A DNA stretch of 17,753 nt, from NCBI GenBank assembly GCA_041301185.1, contig JBFYSV010000132.1, positions 1 to 17,753 on the forward strand. The letters run 5' to 3'. The position numbers were made by a program, and so were the translations under genes. A model generated the notes under the pieces. The model saw only the letters and a list, made by a program, of their open reading frames with translations. It ran no database searches and had not been told where the DNA came from. Below, piece by piece: positions 6,365-15,147 of this stretch; within the stretch, counting starts at the first letter, position 1; each line of letters begins with the position of its first letter. Source of the DNA: JAQBDA01 sp041301185. GTDB taxonomy: Bacteria > Chloroflexota > Anaerolineae > Anaerolineales > UBA4823.

Positions 6365-7600
6365 CTAATCTGACATGGTATAGGTATCGCTGAAGGATTC
6401 TCTTCTCGGCCGGCAAGTATCCTCACCAGTCGGCGCAAAAGTGAGCTTTTCCCCATCAAAGGACCAGTGATAGCTGGCGGGACCCTGGCAGGTTGGTTCA
6501 GTTTCGGTAGGATCAACCACTGTCAGAAGATCACCATCTGTCGTATAAGAGCCATCCACGACCTTTATTTCACCAATAAAGTACCCAAAGGCGCCTTCGG
6601 GATTGAACTCATAGGAAATGGCTCCATCATTCACGGACACAAACTTTCCAGTCGGAAACATAGATGTCTCGGAGGACCCTACAGTGAACTGCTTGACCAT
6701 CCCAAGTGTAAAGTGCGGGTGCCCCTCGGCTTTAGGACTGGGGATATTGCAGATGGCGAGATAATTTCCCGGCTGGAAATCAAACTCCACATAGCCTGTT
6801 TTTCCTACGTCCAGCCCGTTCATGCCGCCAACCGGAACAAAAGGCGGAGGACCATCAGGGGCAGTCAAGAACTGCAGAGCATCCTGGAGATCTTTACCTT
6901 CCTCCAGGCGCATAATATTCCACTCGTGGGGCTCCGGACCGTCATTAGTGACCTGGATTGTCATCGGTCCTACCGGCAGGTTGGCGGGCATATCGAAGGT
7001 GAAGTCCTTTAAACGGATTACCAGGTCGGCTTCTGGCTCAGCAGCCGTGCCGCCGCTCGATTCCTGCACGACGAGTCCCTTGACCATGCCTTTCGCGTGG
7101 TGCGGGGTTCCATCGCCGGGCGAGGGGATGAAGCACAGGACGACATATTCGCCGGCGGGCAGGTTGATCACTGCCTGGGCTGAGACACCAGGAGCGATTG
7201 CGCCCACGCCGCCCACCTGCTGGGTCATAGCCAGGGCAGGCCCTTCTCCCTGTCTGAGCGCTGCTTCAAAATCCTCTAACCGGACGCCTTCGTTTAACCG
7301 TAAGAATTGGACGTGATGCGGTTCCTGCCCAGAGTTGGTCAGGTTGACAAGCACCCATCCTGTTCTGACGATCTCAGGCGCATTGAAAGAATAATCCGCA
7401 GCATCAATCGTAATCTCAAAGGGCAGGGGCGCGGCAGCTTCTGCTGGCGCAGCCGTTGGATCTGGGAACACAGCCTCGGTGGACGCGACCGCAGGCTGCG
7501 TATCGCCCGATGGTACCGAGCTCCTGGCAGACGGACTGCATGCGGCGAGTAAAATGAACATCATGGCGAGTACTACTAGAAATTGTCTGTGCTGATTCAT
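6365..7600 (-). CDS. Lipoprotein with two tandem cupredoxin-like domains and a C-terminal beta-rich domain, 411 aa
   Basis: The mature protein should sit on the outer face of the membrane. The signal peptide ends in LLAAC with the lipid-modified Cys at residue 21, followed by a Ser/Pro/Ala-rich linker to about residue 58. Two homologous domains follow (about 60-177 and 190-310). Each has a His in EPHH or EPHE, a Cys in CFIPSP or CNIPSP, then His-x4-Met (PHHAKGM and HPHFTLGM). This order matches a type 1 copper site, with a longer Cys-His loop than plastocyanin. The last 95 residues (GKFVSVNDGAISYEF, then DGDLLTVVD, then SFDGEKLTFAP) look like a small beta-barrel such as a lipocalin-like fold. 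ATG 7600 is chosen because AGGAGAA lies just upstream; a longer frame lacks a signal peptide at its start. The role may be electron transfer or copper handling. Confidence 0.75.
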   Translation of the reverse strand: MNQHRQFLVVLAMMFILLAACSPSARSSVPSGDTQPAVASTEAVFPDPTAAPAEAAAPLPFEITIDAADYSFNAPEIVRTGWVLVNLTNSGQEPHHVQFLRLNEGVRLEDFEAALRQGEGPALAMTQQVGGVGAIAPGVSAQAVINLPAGEYVVLCFIPSPGDGTPHHAKGMVKGLVVQESSGGTAAEPEADLVIRLKDFTFDMPANLPVGPMTIQVTNDGPEPHEWNIMRLEEGKDLQDALQFLTAPDGPPPFVPVGGMNGLDVGKTGYVEFDFQPGNYLAICNIPSPKAEGHPHFTLGMVKQFTVGSSETSMFPTGKFVSVNDGAISYEFNPEGAFGYFIGEIKVVDGSYTTDGDLLTVVDPTETEPTCQGPASYHWSFDGEKLTFAPTGEDTCRPRRESFSDTYTMSD

Positions 7601-7659
7601 CTGTTTTCTCCTAATGATTGAATGGGTGACCAGTGCTGCTTTCGCACCGGTCTTGCGGA

Positions 7660-7665
7660 TATAAT
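7660..7665 (+). promoter_or_regulatory. Candidate -10 box for the HTH-nSTAND1-WD40 gene
   Basis: The 156-bp divergent region contains a perfect TATAAT on the plus strand, about 90 bases before ATG 7757. The matching -35 position (TGCTTT near 7637) is poor, so this is only a candidate. The minus-strand reading of the same A/T patch could equally serve the lipoprotein gene. Confidence 0.3.
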
Positions 7666-7756
7666 TTAGCACAGGGGCAATTACCAGACTTGCCATTTTC
7701 TACCAAAATTCTCCAAAAGCTGCGGTTTGTGCTATTCTATGCGGCAGGAGATCGAG

Positions 7757-10700
7757 ATGCCTTCAGCAATTCCCGCGCATACCCTGGAAAAATTCACCAC
7801 CTTCGGTGATTTACTGCGTTTTTTGAGGCGCCGGGCTGGGATTACCCAAATGGAGCTGGCGCTGGCGGTTGGCTATAGCGACGCGCAGATCAGCCGCCTG
7901 GAGCAGAACCTGCGCCTGCCGGATATCCCCACAATTGAGGCGCGCTTTATCCCGGCCCTGGATCTGGATTATGAACCGAAAGCCGCGGCGCGGCTGCTGG
8001 ACCTGGCAGCCAATGTGCGCCGGGAAGATGCTCCCGCTCTTGGCTTGTGCCCCTACAAAGGGCTGACCAATTTCGACGAGGCCGATGCAGACTTGTTCGT
8101 GGGGCGCGAGAACCTGACTGCCAAGCTGGTGGAACGCGTTCAATCCTTAGCATCCAAAGAGTCGCCTTCCGAGAGGCGTGCCCTGGCAGTAGTAGGCGCA
8201 TCGGGCAGCGGTAAATCATCTCTTGTGCGCGCGGGATTGGTGCCCGCCTTGCGTTGGAACAAATTCTCCGCAGATTGGGATATCCATATCCTCACCCCAA
8301 GCGCTCATCCTCTTGAGAGCCTGGCAATGAGCCTCGTGGAGGAGAATGGTTCAATCGCCACAGTTGCCAAGTTGATGGACGATTTTGCTCGCGATCCGCG
8401 CAGCCTGCATTTGTACGCCAGACGTTCTTTAGGAACCACCAGTGGTTCGCGCCTGTTGCTGGTTGTAGATCAGTTTGAAGAGCTTTTCGCACTCTGCCGC
8501 TCAGAAGAAGAACGAGCTTTGTTTATCGAAAATATTTTTACTGCGGTTTGCGAAGCAGACGGACCCACGATCACCGTCATCAGCCTGCGTGCCGATTTTT
8601 ACGCTCACTGCGCAGGATATCCGCAGCTGCGGAAAATGCTGGCATATCAGCAGGAGTATATCGGTGCGATGGGCAGCGAGGAACTGCGGCGTGCCATTGA
8701 AGAACCCGCCCGGCGTGGGCGCTGGGAATTTGAGTCTGGATTGGTTGAGTTGCTCCTGCATGATGTCGGTCATGAGCCAGGCGCTTTACCCTTGCTCTCC
8801 CATGCGCTGCTGGAAACCTGGCAAAGAAGGCGCGGGCGTACGATGACCTTGAGCGGCTACCTGTCCTCAGGTGGTGTTCGCGGGGCCATTGCCGAAACCG
8901 CTGAGGCAGTCTTTTCCGATCAGTTCACAACCGAGCAGAGAACGATTGCTCGCCGTATATTCCTGCGCCTGACTGAGCTAGGGGACGAAACTGCCACCGG
9001 CGACACACGCCGCCGGGCGGCATTCGACGAGTTAGTCCTGAAACCCGAGGAGAAGGATCTGACCTACTCGGTAATCAAGGTACTGGCTGATGCTCGCTTG
9101 ATCACCACCAGTGAGAACTCAGCAGAGGTTGCCCACGAGGCGTTGATCCGCGAGTGGCCCACCTTGCGCGGCTGGCTTGAGGATAATCGAGAAGGATTGC
9201 GCTTGCACCGCCATATGACCGAAGCCGCCCAAGAGTGGGCTGCCAGGGACCGTGATTCTGGCGTACTATACCGCGGCGCCCGTTTAGAACAGGCAAAGGA
9301 ATGGGCCGCCAGCCATCCAGACGAAATGAACGCCATAGAAATCGAGTTCCTCAAAGCCTCGCTGGCTTTAGCAGAAAGTGAGCTGAAAGAGAGAGAATCG
9401 CAGCGCCAGCGCGAGCTGCAAGCAGCCCAGAATCTTGCCGAGGCAGAACGAAGGCGCGCCCAAGAACAGGCCAAAGCTGCCGCACAACTGCGCAAACGTT
9501 CCTTCTTTCTGGCAGGAGCTTTCATAATTGCAGCAATCATGGCGCTTACCGCTGGTTTCTTAGGCTGGCAGTCTCGATTTTACAGCCGCCTGATGGCTGC
9601 CCGCGAGCTGGCTGCCACCTCGATCAGCAACCTGGATCAGGACCCCGAACTCAGCCTGTTACTGGCGCTGCAGGCCGCGGCAGACACCTACCCGCGGGAC
9701 GGCACCGTTCTTCAGGAAGTGGAAGACGCCTTGCATCGTTCTCTGCAAGCACACCGCCTGCTGCTTACCCTGCCTCATGGGGGTGCTTTTGCACTCAGCC
9801 CGGACGGCTCTCAAATCGCCACCGGCGGGGAGGATGGGCAAGTGAAAATCTGGCAGGCTGACACGGGCTCACCCGTGTCGGCTTTCACCGCCCACACCAG
9901 CCGGGTCTCCGATCTGGCTTTCAGCCCGGACGGTATGCGCATCCTGTCTGGAGGCCTGGATGGAGCCGTCTATGTATGGGACGCTCGCGCCGGGGGGGCA
10001 CTGCTCTCCCTGCCATCAGCCAATGGCGCTGTTTTTAGTGTCGCCTATAGCCCGGATGGCAAACGCCTTGCGGCTGGTTTGCTGGATAGTGTTCTTATCT
10101 GGGATGCCAGCACTGGCGATGAAACATTGCGGCATACCGAGCTAACCTGCGGGGCTGTCACAGATATTGCCTTCACCCAAGACAGCGCACGATTGGGCGC
10201 CACTTATGCCAACGGCTGTAACGTGGTTTGGGATAGCGGCACGGGGGACATATTGCTTATGGATACCGGAAATCCGGGCATCACCGGCTCTGGGGTGGCT
10301 TTTAGCCCGGCAGGGAATCGTCTGGCTTTGCCGCTCGCTCATGGCGGCGCCATTGTGCGCTACCTCACCACAACTACCGGCTCAACCTATTTTCACGGAC
10401 ATACCGGAGAGATCGCTGATCTGGCGTTTAGCCCAGACGGAAAAGCCCTGGCAACCAGCAGTCAGGACGGCACTGCCCGCCTATGGGATTCCAGCACCGG
10501 TGAGGAGCTGGTTGTCCTTTCTGGGCATAACCTGCGCGTGAACGGCTTGGCCTTCTCGCCTGATGGGCAGCGCCTGATTACCACCAGCGATGATGATACC
10601 ACACGGGTGTGGGATATCTCGCTCGGCGGCAGCCGCGAATGGCTTACGGTCGGCGACCCCTCCAGCCCGGCGAGGTATATCCTATTCAGCCCGGATGGGC

Positions 10701-11632
10701 GCTACTTCGCTACCAATGATTTCTCTCGCGCCGGCATCTACGACGCGTTCTCCGGCGAGCAGTTAGCTAAACTCGAGCTAGGCAAGACCTATCACTCCAT
10801 CCCTGAATTCAGTCCCCAACCAGATCGGGTGGCATCTACCTATGATTCCCTGGCTCCCGCATTGCATGATGCCAAAACCGGGAAGGTATTGATGAAGTTC
10901 AGCGGTCATTCCCAGGATATTTATCCCCTGGCATTCAACCCGGATGGCAACCGGATGGTATCCGGCGATGCTGGGGGGGTGATCAAGATATGGGATATTG
11001 CCAGCGCGCAAGAACTGGCATCCCTTAACCTTCACACGAGCAAAATCTTGGATCTAGAGATCAGCCCAGATGGAACCCAGCTTGCCAGCTCAAGCGAAGA
11101 CGGCCAGGTAATTGTTTGGAATCTGGCAACGGGTCAACCTGCGCTCACCCTGACCAGCAACCAGACGATAGTATCAAGCCTCTCCTTCAGCCCAGATGGA
11201 AATCGGCTGGTAACCTCTGGAACCGACGGGATTGCCAGGGTCTGGGATCCGACAACAGGAGAATTACTGCTCGCCCTCGAAGGGCACAGGGGCGAGATCA
11301 CAACGGTCGATTACAGTCCAGATGGGAAGCGCATTGCAACTGCCAGCATTGACAGTACTGCCCGGCTATGGGATGCCAGGAGTGGGGAAGGGTTACTCGT
11401 GCTGCGTGGGCATTCTTCAGGAGTTACCGGGGTGGCTTTCTCCGCGGACGGCAAGCGTCTGGCTACCAGCAGCCTGGATGGCTCGGTCCGCATCTATGCC
11501 CTGGATATTGATGATTTGCTCTCGCTAGCTCACCAACGCCTCACGCGTACTTTCTCTCATGAGGAGTGCCAGCAATACCTGCATACGCAGGAGTGCCCGC
11601 CGCTGCTTTTCTCTGCTGCGGAGCTCCCCTAA
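7757..11632 (+). CDS. HTH - nSTAND1 NTPase - transmembrane - 14x WD40 protein, 1291 aa
   Basis: Domains in order: an XRE-type helix-turn-helix at residues 17-56 (AGITQMELALAVGYSDAQIS); a linker; CPYKGLTNFDEADADLFVGR; an nSTAND1 NTPase with Walker A GASGSGKSS at 147-155 and Walker B LLLVVDQFEELF around Asp238; a helical region; a charged coiled coil at about 530-582; one membrane segment at about 583-605; then 14 WD40 repeats from about residue 666 to 1248 (repeated FSPDG, DG..R.WD) and a tail SHEECQQYLHTQECP. Fourteen repeats suit two seven-bladed propellers. STAND ATPases are signal-sensing switches that oligomerise on ligand binding. The propellers are probably the outer or sensor part and the HTH the cytoplasmic output. 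ATG 7757 follows AGGAGAT; upstream ATG 7739 and TTG 7727 are alternatives. The stop overlaps the convergent GH3 stop by 4 bp. Confidence 0.88.
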   Translation: MPSAIPAHTLEKFTTFGDLLRFLRRRAGITQMELALAVGYSDAQISRLEQNLRLPDIPTIEARFIPALDLDYEPKAAARLLDLAANVRREDAPALGLCPYKGLTNFDEADADLFVGRENLTAKLVERVQSLASKESPSERRALAVVGASGSGKSSLVRAGLVPALRWNKFSADWDIHILTPSAHPLESLAMSLVEENGSIATVAKLMDDFARDPRSLHLYARRSLGTTSGSRLLLVVDQFEELFALCRSEEERALFIENIFTAVCEADGPTITVISLRADFYAHCAGYPQLRKMLAYQQEYIGAMGSEELRRAIEEPARRGRWEFESGLVELLLHDVGHEPGALPLLSHALLETWQRRRGRTMTLSGYLSSGGVRGAIAETAEAVFSDQFTTEQRTIARRIFLRLTELGDETATGDTRRRAAFDELVLKPEEKDLTYSVIKVLADARLITTSENSAEVAHEALIREWPTLRGWLEDNREGLRLHRHMTEAAQEWAARDRDSGVLYRGARLEQAKEWAASHPDEMNAIEIEFLKASLALAESELKERESQRQRELQAAQNLAEAERRRAQEQAKAAAQLRKRSFFLAGAFIIAAIMALTAGFLGWQSRFYSRLMAARELAATSISNLDQDPELSLLLALQAAADTYPRDGTVLQEVEDALHRSLQAHRLLLTLPHGGAFALSPDGSQIATGGEDGQVKIWQADTGSPVSAFTAHTSRVSDLAFSPDGMRILSGGLDGAVYVWDARAGGALLSLPSANGAVFSVAYSPDGKRLAAGLLDSVLIWDASTGDETLRHTELTCGAVTDIAFTQDSARLGATYANGCNVVWDSGTGDILLMDTGNPGITGSGVAFSPAGNRLALPLAHGGAIVRYLTTTTGSTYFHGHTGEIADLAFSPDGKALATSSQDGTARLWDSSTGEELVVLSGHNLRVNGLAFSPDGQRLITTSDDDTTRVWDISLGGSREWLTVGDPSSPARYILFSPDGRYFATNDFSRAGIYDAFSGEQLAKLELGKTYHSIPEFSPQPDRVASTYDSLAPALHDAKTGKVLMKFSGHSQDIYPLAFNPDGNRMVSGDAGGVIKIWDIASAQELASLNLHTSKILDLEISPDGTQLASSSEDGQVIVWNLATGQPALTLTSNQTIVSSLSFSPDGNRLVTSGTDGIARVWDPTTGELLLALEGHRGEITTVDYSPDGKRIATASIDSTARLWDARSGEGLLVLRGHSSGVTGVAFSADGKRLATSSLDGSVRIYALDIDDLLSLAHQRLTRTFSHEECQQYLHTQECPPLLFSAAELP

Positions 11633-13470
11633 GGCAGGAGTCCTGGTAGTGGGTTGACCCCTTGCAAGGCAGCCCGCCCTACCAGCGCATCGATCAGTGC
11701 CTGCTCCTGACCCGGCGTGGTTCCGTACATGGCAATAAAGGTACTCACATCCGGGAATTCCAGGATATCCGTCGGCGATTTGATCGCAACCACAATCAAC
11801 GGTGTACCGCTAGCAACCAGCCGTTGCACCAGCTCCACTTGCCAGGTATCCTGGTAATCCAGCTTGTTCAGGTGCGCCTGCCAGGTAAAGAGGAGCACAA
11901 GGTCGTTTTTGGAAGCCTGGGATGACAGCTCTTCCAGGAGTTGAACGTTCTTAATCGCCCCTTCCCAGGGAGGGGGAAAATCATAGAACTCAGTGTTAAA
12001 GCCATTTTTACTCAGCGCTGCTTCCAGGGCGGGATACAGCTCCCAGTTCTCGCCAGGACCCATCACCAAGACCGAGGCAACGCTCTTTGGAAGAGGCACC
12101 AGTCCTGCGTCGTCTTTGATCAATGTCACCGCCTGCTCCCCTAGCTGGAATGCCAGCTCCTGGTTGGCTTGCCAGTCGGGTGTAACATCGGTTGATTGGG
12201 GAGAGAAAGCCAGGTTGCGTTTGGCCTTTAAGGTCAGGACGCGGCGCACGGCCTCATCAATCTGCTCCTCCGTCAGCCTGCCCTGCTCAAACCCGTCCAG
12301 CAGCCAATCCCGGGTTTCGAGTGCATCTTCTGGCCTGGTCACCAAAAGCAGGTCGATGCCCGCCTGGATGCCCTGCAGCGACGCTTCAGCCGAAGTCATC
12401 ACCCGGGTCACGGCGCGCATCCGCATAGCGTCACTCAGGATCACACCCGTGAATCCCATCTCCTCTCGCAATAAGCGGACGACATTATTTGAGACCGTAG
12501 CTGGGATCTCTGCACCAGCATCAATCGCCGGGTAAGAGACATGGCTGAGCATGACCACCGGCGCGCCAGCCTGAACACCTGCCCGGAAGGGTGGCAGATA
12601 GACCTGCCTGATCGCATCCAAGCTGGTGTAATCGATGGGCATCTCGCGGTGAGAATCGCCCGCCACGCCGCCATGCCCCGGGAAATGCTTGAGCACAGGG
12701 ATCAACCCTGCCTGCCGGTAACCTTGCACTGCCTGGGAGACAAACCAGCTTACCTGGCTGGCCGATTCCCCATAGGTGCGCTGGGAGATAACTTCGTTAT
12801 CATAGTTTGTCAGCACGTCTGCCACGGGTCCAAGGATCAGGTTCACCCCGCTGTAAGCCAGCTCCTGCCCTGAGGCCAGGGCAGCCTGGTAAGCCGAGCC
12901 AGGATCGCCGGTGGCGCCCAGGGCAAGCGCCGCCGGGAAGAGAGTCGTACCGCTCTGAAAGCGGTCGACATACTCGCCTTCGTGCGCCAGGGTGATCAGC
13001 AGCCCGGGTAAGCCCGCCGCCCGGGCGCATTCTTGTAAGCCGTCGCTCAGGAGGCGCAACGCATCCGGGTCGGAGAGATTGGCGTTGCTTAGCGTGATCC
13101 CGCCTGGCTTGAGCTGCTGAATTTGCGCGCAAATCTGCGGGGTGAAGACATTTCCATCAATGCCAACAATCAGCATCTGCCCAATCTTTGCCTCGAGCGA
13201 CATCCCTGCCAGTGTCGTCTCGACCCAGGTCTCAGGCGAAACTGCGCCCTCTCCATCTGTCAGGAGAGGGAAGTATAAGCTATCTGGGAGGGAAGTGGCG
13301 GTGCCTGGTGATTGGACAGCCGTTGCTGACGGAGAACTGCTAGCGCTTCCGCTGGAAGCGCCCGGCAATGTCGAAGCTGGTGCAACAGTGGTTGGCGCGC
13401 CCCGGTTCGCAAGCCCGCAAGAAGAGCCGAGCAGGCACAAGGCGCACAAGAGCAGATAGAAACGTCTCAT
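11629..13470 (-). CDS. Glycoside hydrolase family 3 protein, NagZ-like, probable lipoprotein, 613 aa
   Basis: This is an exported GH3 protein resembling beta-N-acetylhexosaminidases. An N-terminal signal ends near LLGSSC (Cys18), an imperfect lipobox, followed by a Ser/Thr/Pro-rich linker to about residue 65. The TIM-barrel part carries KHFPGHG (261-267) with the Asp272/His274 pair in GDSH that serves as acid/base in the NagZ group, and GVILSDAM with the expected nucleophile Asp347. A C-terminal GH3_C alpha/beta domain follows (about 430-613). Oddly, the usual substrate-binding DxEGG reads AHEGE (Ala162, Glu166), so specificity may differ or activity may be reduced. Likely substrates are beta-linked sugars such as GlcNAc-containing glycans. 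It follows ccmD by 18 bp and so may be read from the Ccm operon. Confidence 0.85.
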   Translation of the reverse strand: MRRFYLLLCALCLLGSSCGLANRGAPTTVAPASTLPGASSGSASSSPSATAVQSPGTATSLPDSLYFPLLTDGEGAVSPETWVETTLAGMSLEAKIGQMLIVGIDGNVFTPQICAQIQQLKPGGITLSNANLSDPDALRLLSDGLQECARAAGLPGLLITLAHEGEYVDRFQSGTTLFPAALALGATGDPGSAYQAALASGQELAYSGVNLILGPVADVLTNYDNEVISQRTYGESASQVSWFVSQAVQGYRQAGLIPVLKHFPGHGGVAGDSHREMPIDYTSLDAIRQVYLPPFRAGVQAGAPVVMLSHVSYPAIDAGAEIPATVSNNVVRLLREEMGFTGVILSDAMRMRAVTRVMTSAEASLQGIQAGIDLLLVTRPEDALETRDWLLDGFEQGRLTEEQIDEAVRRVLTLKAKRNLAFSPQSTDVTPDWQANQELAFQLGEQAVTLIKDDAGLVPLPKSVASVLVMGPGENWELYPALEAALSKNGFNTEFYDFPPPWEGAIKNVQLLEELSSQASKNDLVLLFTWQAHLNKLDYQDTWQVELVQRLVASGTPLIVVAIKSPTDILEFPDVSTFIAMYGTTPGQEQALIDALVGRAALQGVNPLPGLLP

Positions 13471-13488
13471 AAAAAGAATCGCCGGAGC

Positions 13489-13656
13489 TCAATCTTTCAG
13501 CTCCTCCATCAGCTCCAGATCTTGCTTCAGGTTGCGTTGCCTTAGATACAGGCTGGCAACGTAGATAAGCATCAGACCGAAAATGACGGCGTACCCCATG
13601 ATCATATAATTTGTGGTTTGGGCAGGACCTTCCTGGAGAATCATTGACATCAACAT
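13489..13656 (-). CDS. ccmD: CcmD-like small heme-exporter membrane protein, 55 aa
   Basis: This is a short protein with one membrane segment (NYMIMGYAVIFGLMLIYVAS) followed by a charged tail (LRQRNLKQDLELMEELKD), the typical layout of CcmD, which helps release heme-loaded CcmE from the CcmABC complex. Sequence alone would be weak, but its place 30 bp after ccmC makes the call likely. I start at ATG 13656, preceded by AGAGGTG; a TTG start at 13680 would add eight residues. ATG codons at 13650 and 13644 are further alternatives. Confidence 0.7.
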   Translation of the reverse strand: MLMSMILQEGPAQTTNYMIMGYAVIFGLMLIYVASLYLRQRNLKQDLELMEELKD

Positions 13657-13686
13657 CTTCACACCTCTGGCTAAGAACAATCGAGA

Positions 13687-14385
13687 TTAAGTGGTTGCCT
13701 TGAGCTTCATCTGCTCCACCTGATCTGCCAGCTTGCCCAGGCGAATGCGATGCCAGAGCAGATCGACAAAGATAAGGGTGAAGACCAGCAGGCTGAAGAG
13801 GAAGGTTTGCAGCATGACGGGAGTCATGTCGAATGCACCGGTTGCGCCGGGCTGGTTGGTGCCAACCACCACCGGATGGATGGTGCGGAAAAGGCGGGCA
13901 GAGAAGAAAGTGAGCGGGACGCTCAAAAAACCCACAATAGCATACACCGCACCAAAGCGGGCGCGACGGTCGGGGTCATCGATCCCCTGGCGCAGCAGCA
14001 GGTAAGCAGCATAGATCAGCAGCATAATTGTAGCAGTGGTCAGGCGTGGATCCCAGGTCCACCAGGTATTCCAGATCGGGCGCGCCCAGATTGACCCGGT
14101 GATTACATTGATCAGGGCAAACACCATGCCGATTTCCACGGAAGCCAGGCTAACCCGGTCCCACTTCTGACCGCTGGTACGCAGGTAGATCACCCCGGAA
14201 ATGGCAGCAACCAGGAAACCGAGCATGCCCACCCACCCGGCAGCCACGTGGAAGTAGAATACTCGCTGTACGTTACCCATCACCGCTTCCATCGGCGCGT
14301 AGAAAAAGACCATCGCCGTTGCGATAATCAGCATCAACACGGTGACAATATCCAGGATTGTTAGCAGGCGAGGTTTAGGTTCCAT
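13687..14385 (-). CDS. ccmC: Heme exporter protein CcmC, 232 aa
   Basis: CcmC is the inner-membrane heme-handling protein of cytochrome c maturation system I and presents heme on its external WWD loop. The sequence has six hydrophobic segments and the tryptophan-rich loop IWNTWWTWDPRLTT between segments three and four. Conserved His residues flank the loop (VFYFHVAAGW and RTIHPVVVG), matching the two heme-ligating positions of the family. The ATG at 14385 follows GGAGGAA by four bases; an upstream start at 14418 would add 11 residues of no family character. It follows ccmB by 39 bp. Confidence 0.93.
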   Translation of the reverse strand: MEPKPRLLTILDIVTVLMLIIATAMVFFYAPMEAVMGNVQRVFYFHVAAGWVGMLGFLVAAISGVIYLRTSGQKWDRVSLASVEIGMVFALINVITGSIWARPIWNTWWTWDPRLTTATIMLLIYAAYLLLRQGIDDPDRRARFGAVYAIVGFLSVPLTFFSARLFRTIHPVVVGTNQPGATGAFDMTPVMLQTFLFSLLVFTLIFVDLLWHRIRLGKLADQVEQMKLKATT

Positions 14386-14424
14386 GTTTCCTCCGAATTC
14401 TTTCTCCGCATTATTCACGTCTCA

Positions 14425-15144
14425 TTATTCCTCAACAACATAATCAAAGACCATAAATGCTACCGCGGTAAAAATCACATCATAGACCACCAGCAAAGTC
14501 AGCCAGGGCTGGATCTCTGCCATGTCAATCCCTTGTAAGAAACCACTGCTGGCTTTCACCGCAGCAATAAATACAGGGATAACCACTGGGAACAGCAGGA
14601 TCGGTAAAAGAACGTCTCGGGTGCGGGTTTGCACCGCCATGCTGGAAAGCAAGGTGCCGACCGCCACGTAGCCAATCGAGCCCAGGAGTATCACCAGCAG
14701 CAATCCGGGTTTGAACAGGTTGGTATTATACAACACACTATAGACTGGCAAAACGATGATCTCCACGATCAACATGAAGATCAGATTACCGATCGCCTTA
14801 CCAAAATAAATCGCGCTCCGATCTACTGGCGCCAACAGCAGCCCATCCAGGCAGCCACGGTCTTTCTCCATCGCCATCGAGCGATTTAAGCCCAGGGTAC
14901 CTGCGAAGGCAAATGTCACCCACAGCACACCGGCGGTGACCGTAGAGCGGGTTTTGGTGTCCAGCTCCAAGGCGAAGTTAAAGATCAGGATCACCAGCAA
15001 GGCAAAGACCAGCATCGCCGAGAGCAGCTCCCGGCTGCGCAGCTCAGCCGCCATGTCCTTCCACACCACAGCCAGCATAGCCCGCAAGAATCCGCCTGCC
15101 GGCTTGGGAGTAACGACCAATGGCCGGGAAACATCCTCGCTCAT
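14425..15144 (-). CDS. ccmB: Heme exporter permease CcmB, 239 aa
   Basis: CcmB is the permease partner of the CcmA ATPase. The sequence has a polar N-terminus of about 20 residues, then VWKDMAAELRSRELLSAMLVF, which matches the family start (KD...E.R....S..LF). Six membrane segments follow, with NRSMAMEKDRGCLDGLLLAP between the second and third, a well kept CcmB motif. Length is slightly above the common 220, because of the N-terminal extension. The start ATG at 15144 lies three bases after the ccmA stop, so the two genes are translationally linked. The gene order A-B-C-D is the standard one. Confidence 0.93.
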   Translation of the reverse strand: MSEDVSRPLVVTPKPAGGFLRAMLAVVWKDMAAELRSRELLSAMLVFALLVILIFNFALELDTKTRSTVTAGVLWVTFAFAGTLGLNRSMAMEKDRGCLDGLLLAPVDRSAIYFGKAIGNLIFMLIVEIIVLPVYSVLYNTNLFKPGLLLVILLGSIGYVAVGTLLSSMAVQTRTRDVLLPILLFPVVIPVFIAAVKASSGFLQGIDMAEIQPWLTLLVVYDVIFTAVAFMVFDYVVEE

Positions 15145-15147
15145 CGC

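Noticed and set aside
9064..9540. A 158-codon open frame on the minus strand
   Set aside because: It is antisense to the coiled-coil part of the WD40 protein, and its Ser/Arg/Ala-rich content mirrors that region.
9752..11500. Periodic DNA of about 126 bp as a tandem or CRISPR-like repeat
   Set aside because: The period is that of WD40 blades of about 42 residues in a single coding frame. The DNA copies are diverged, and no spacer structure exists.
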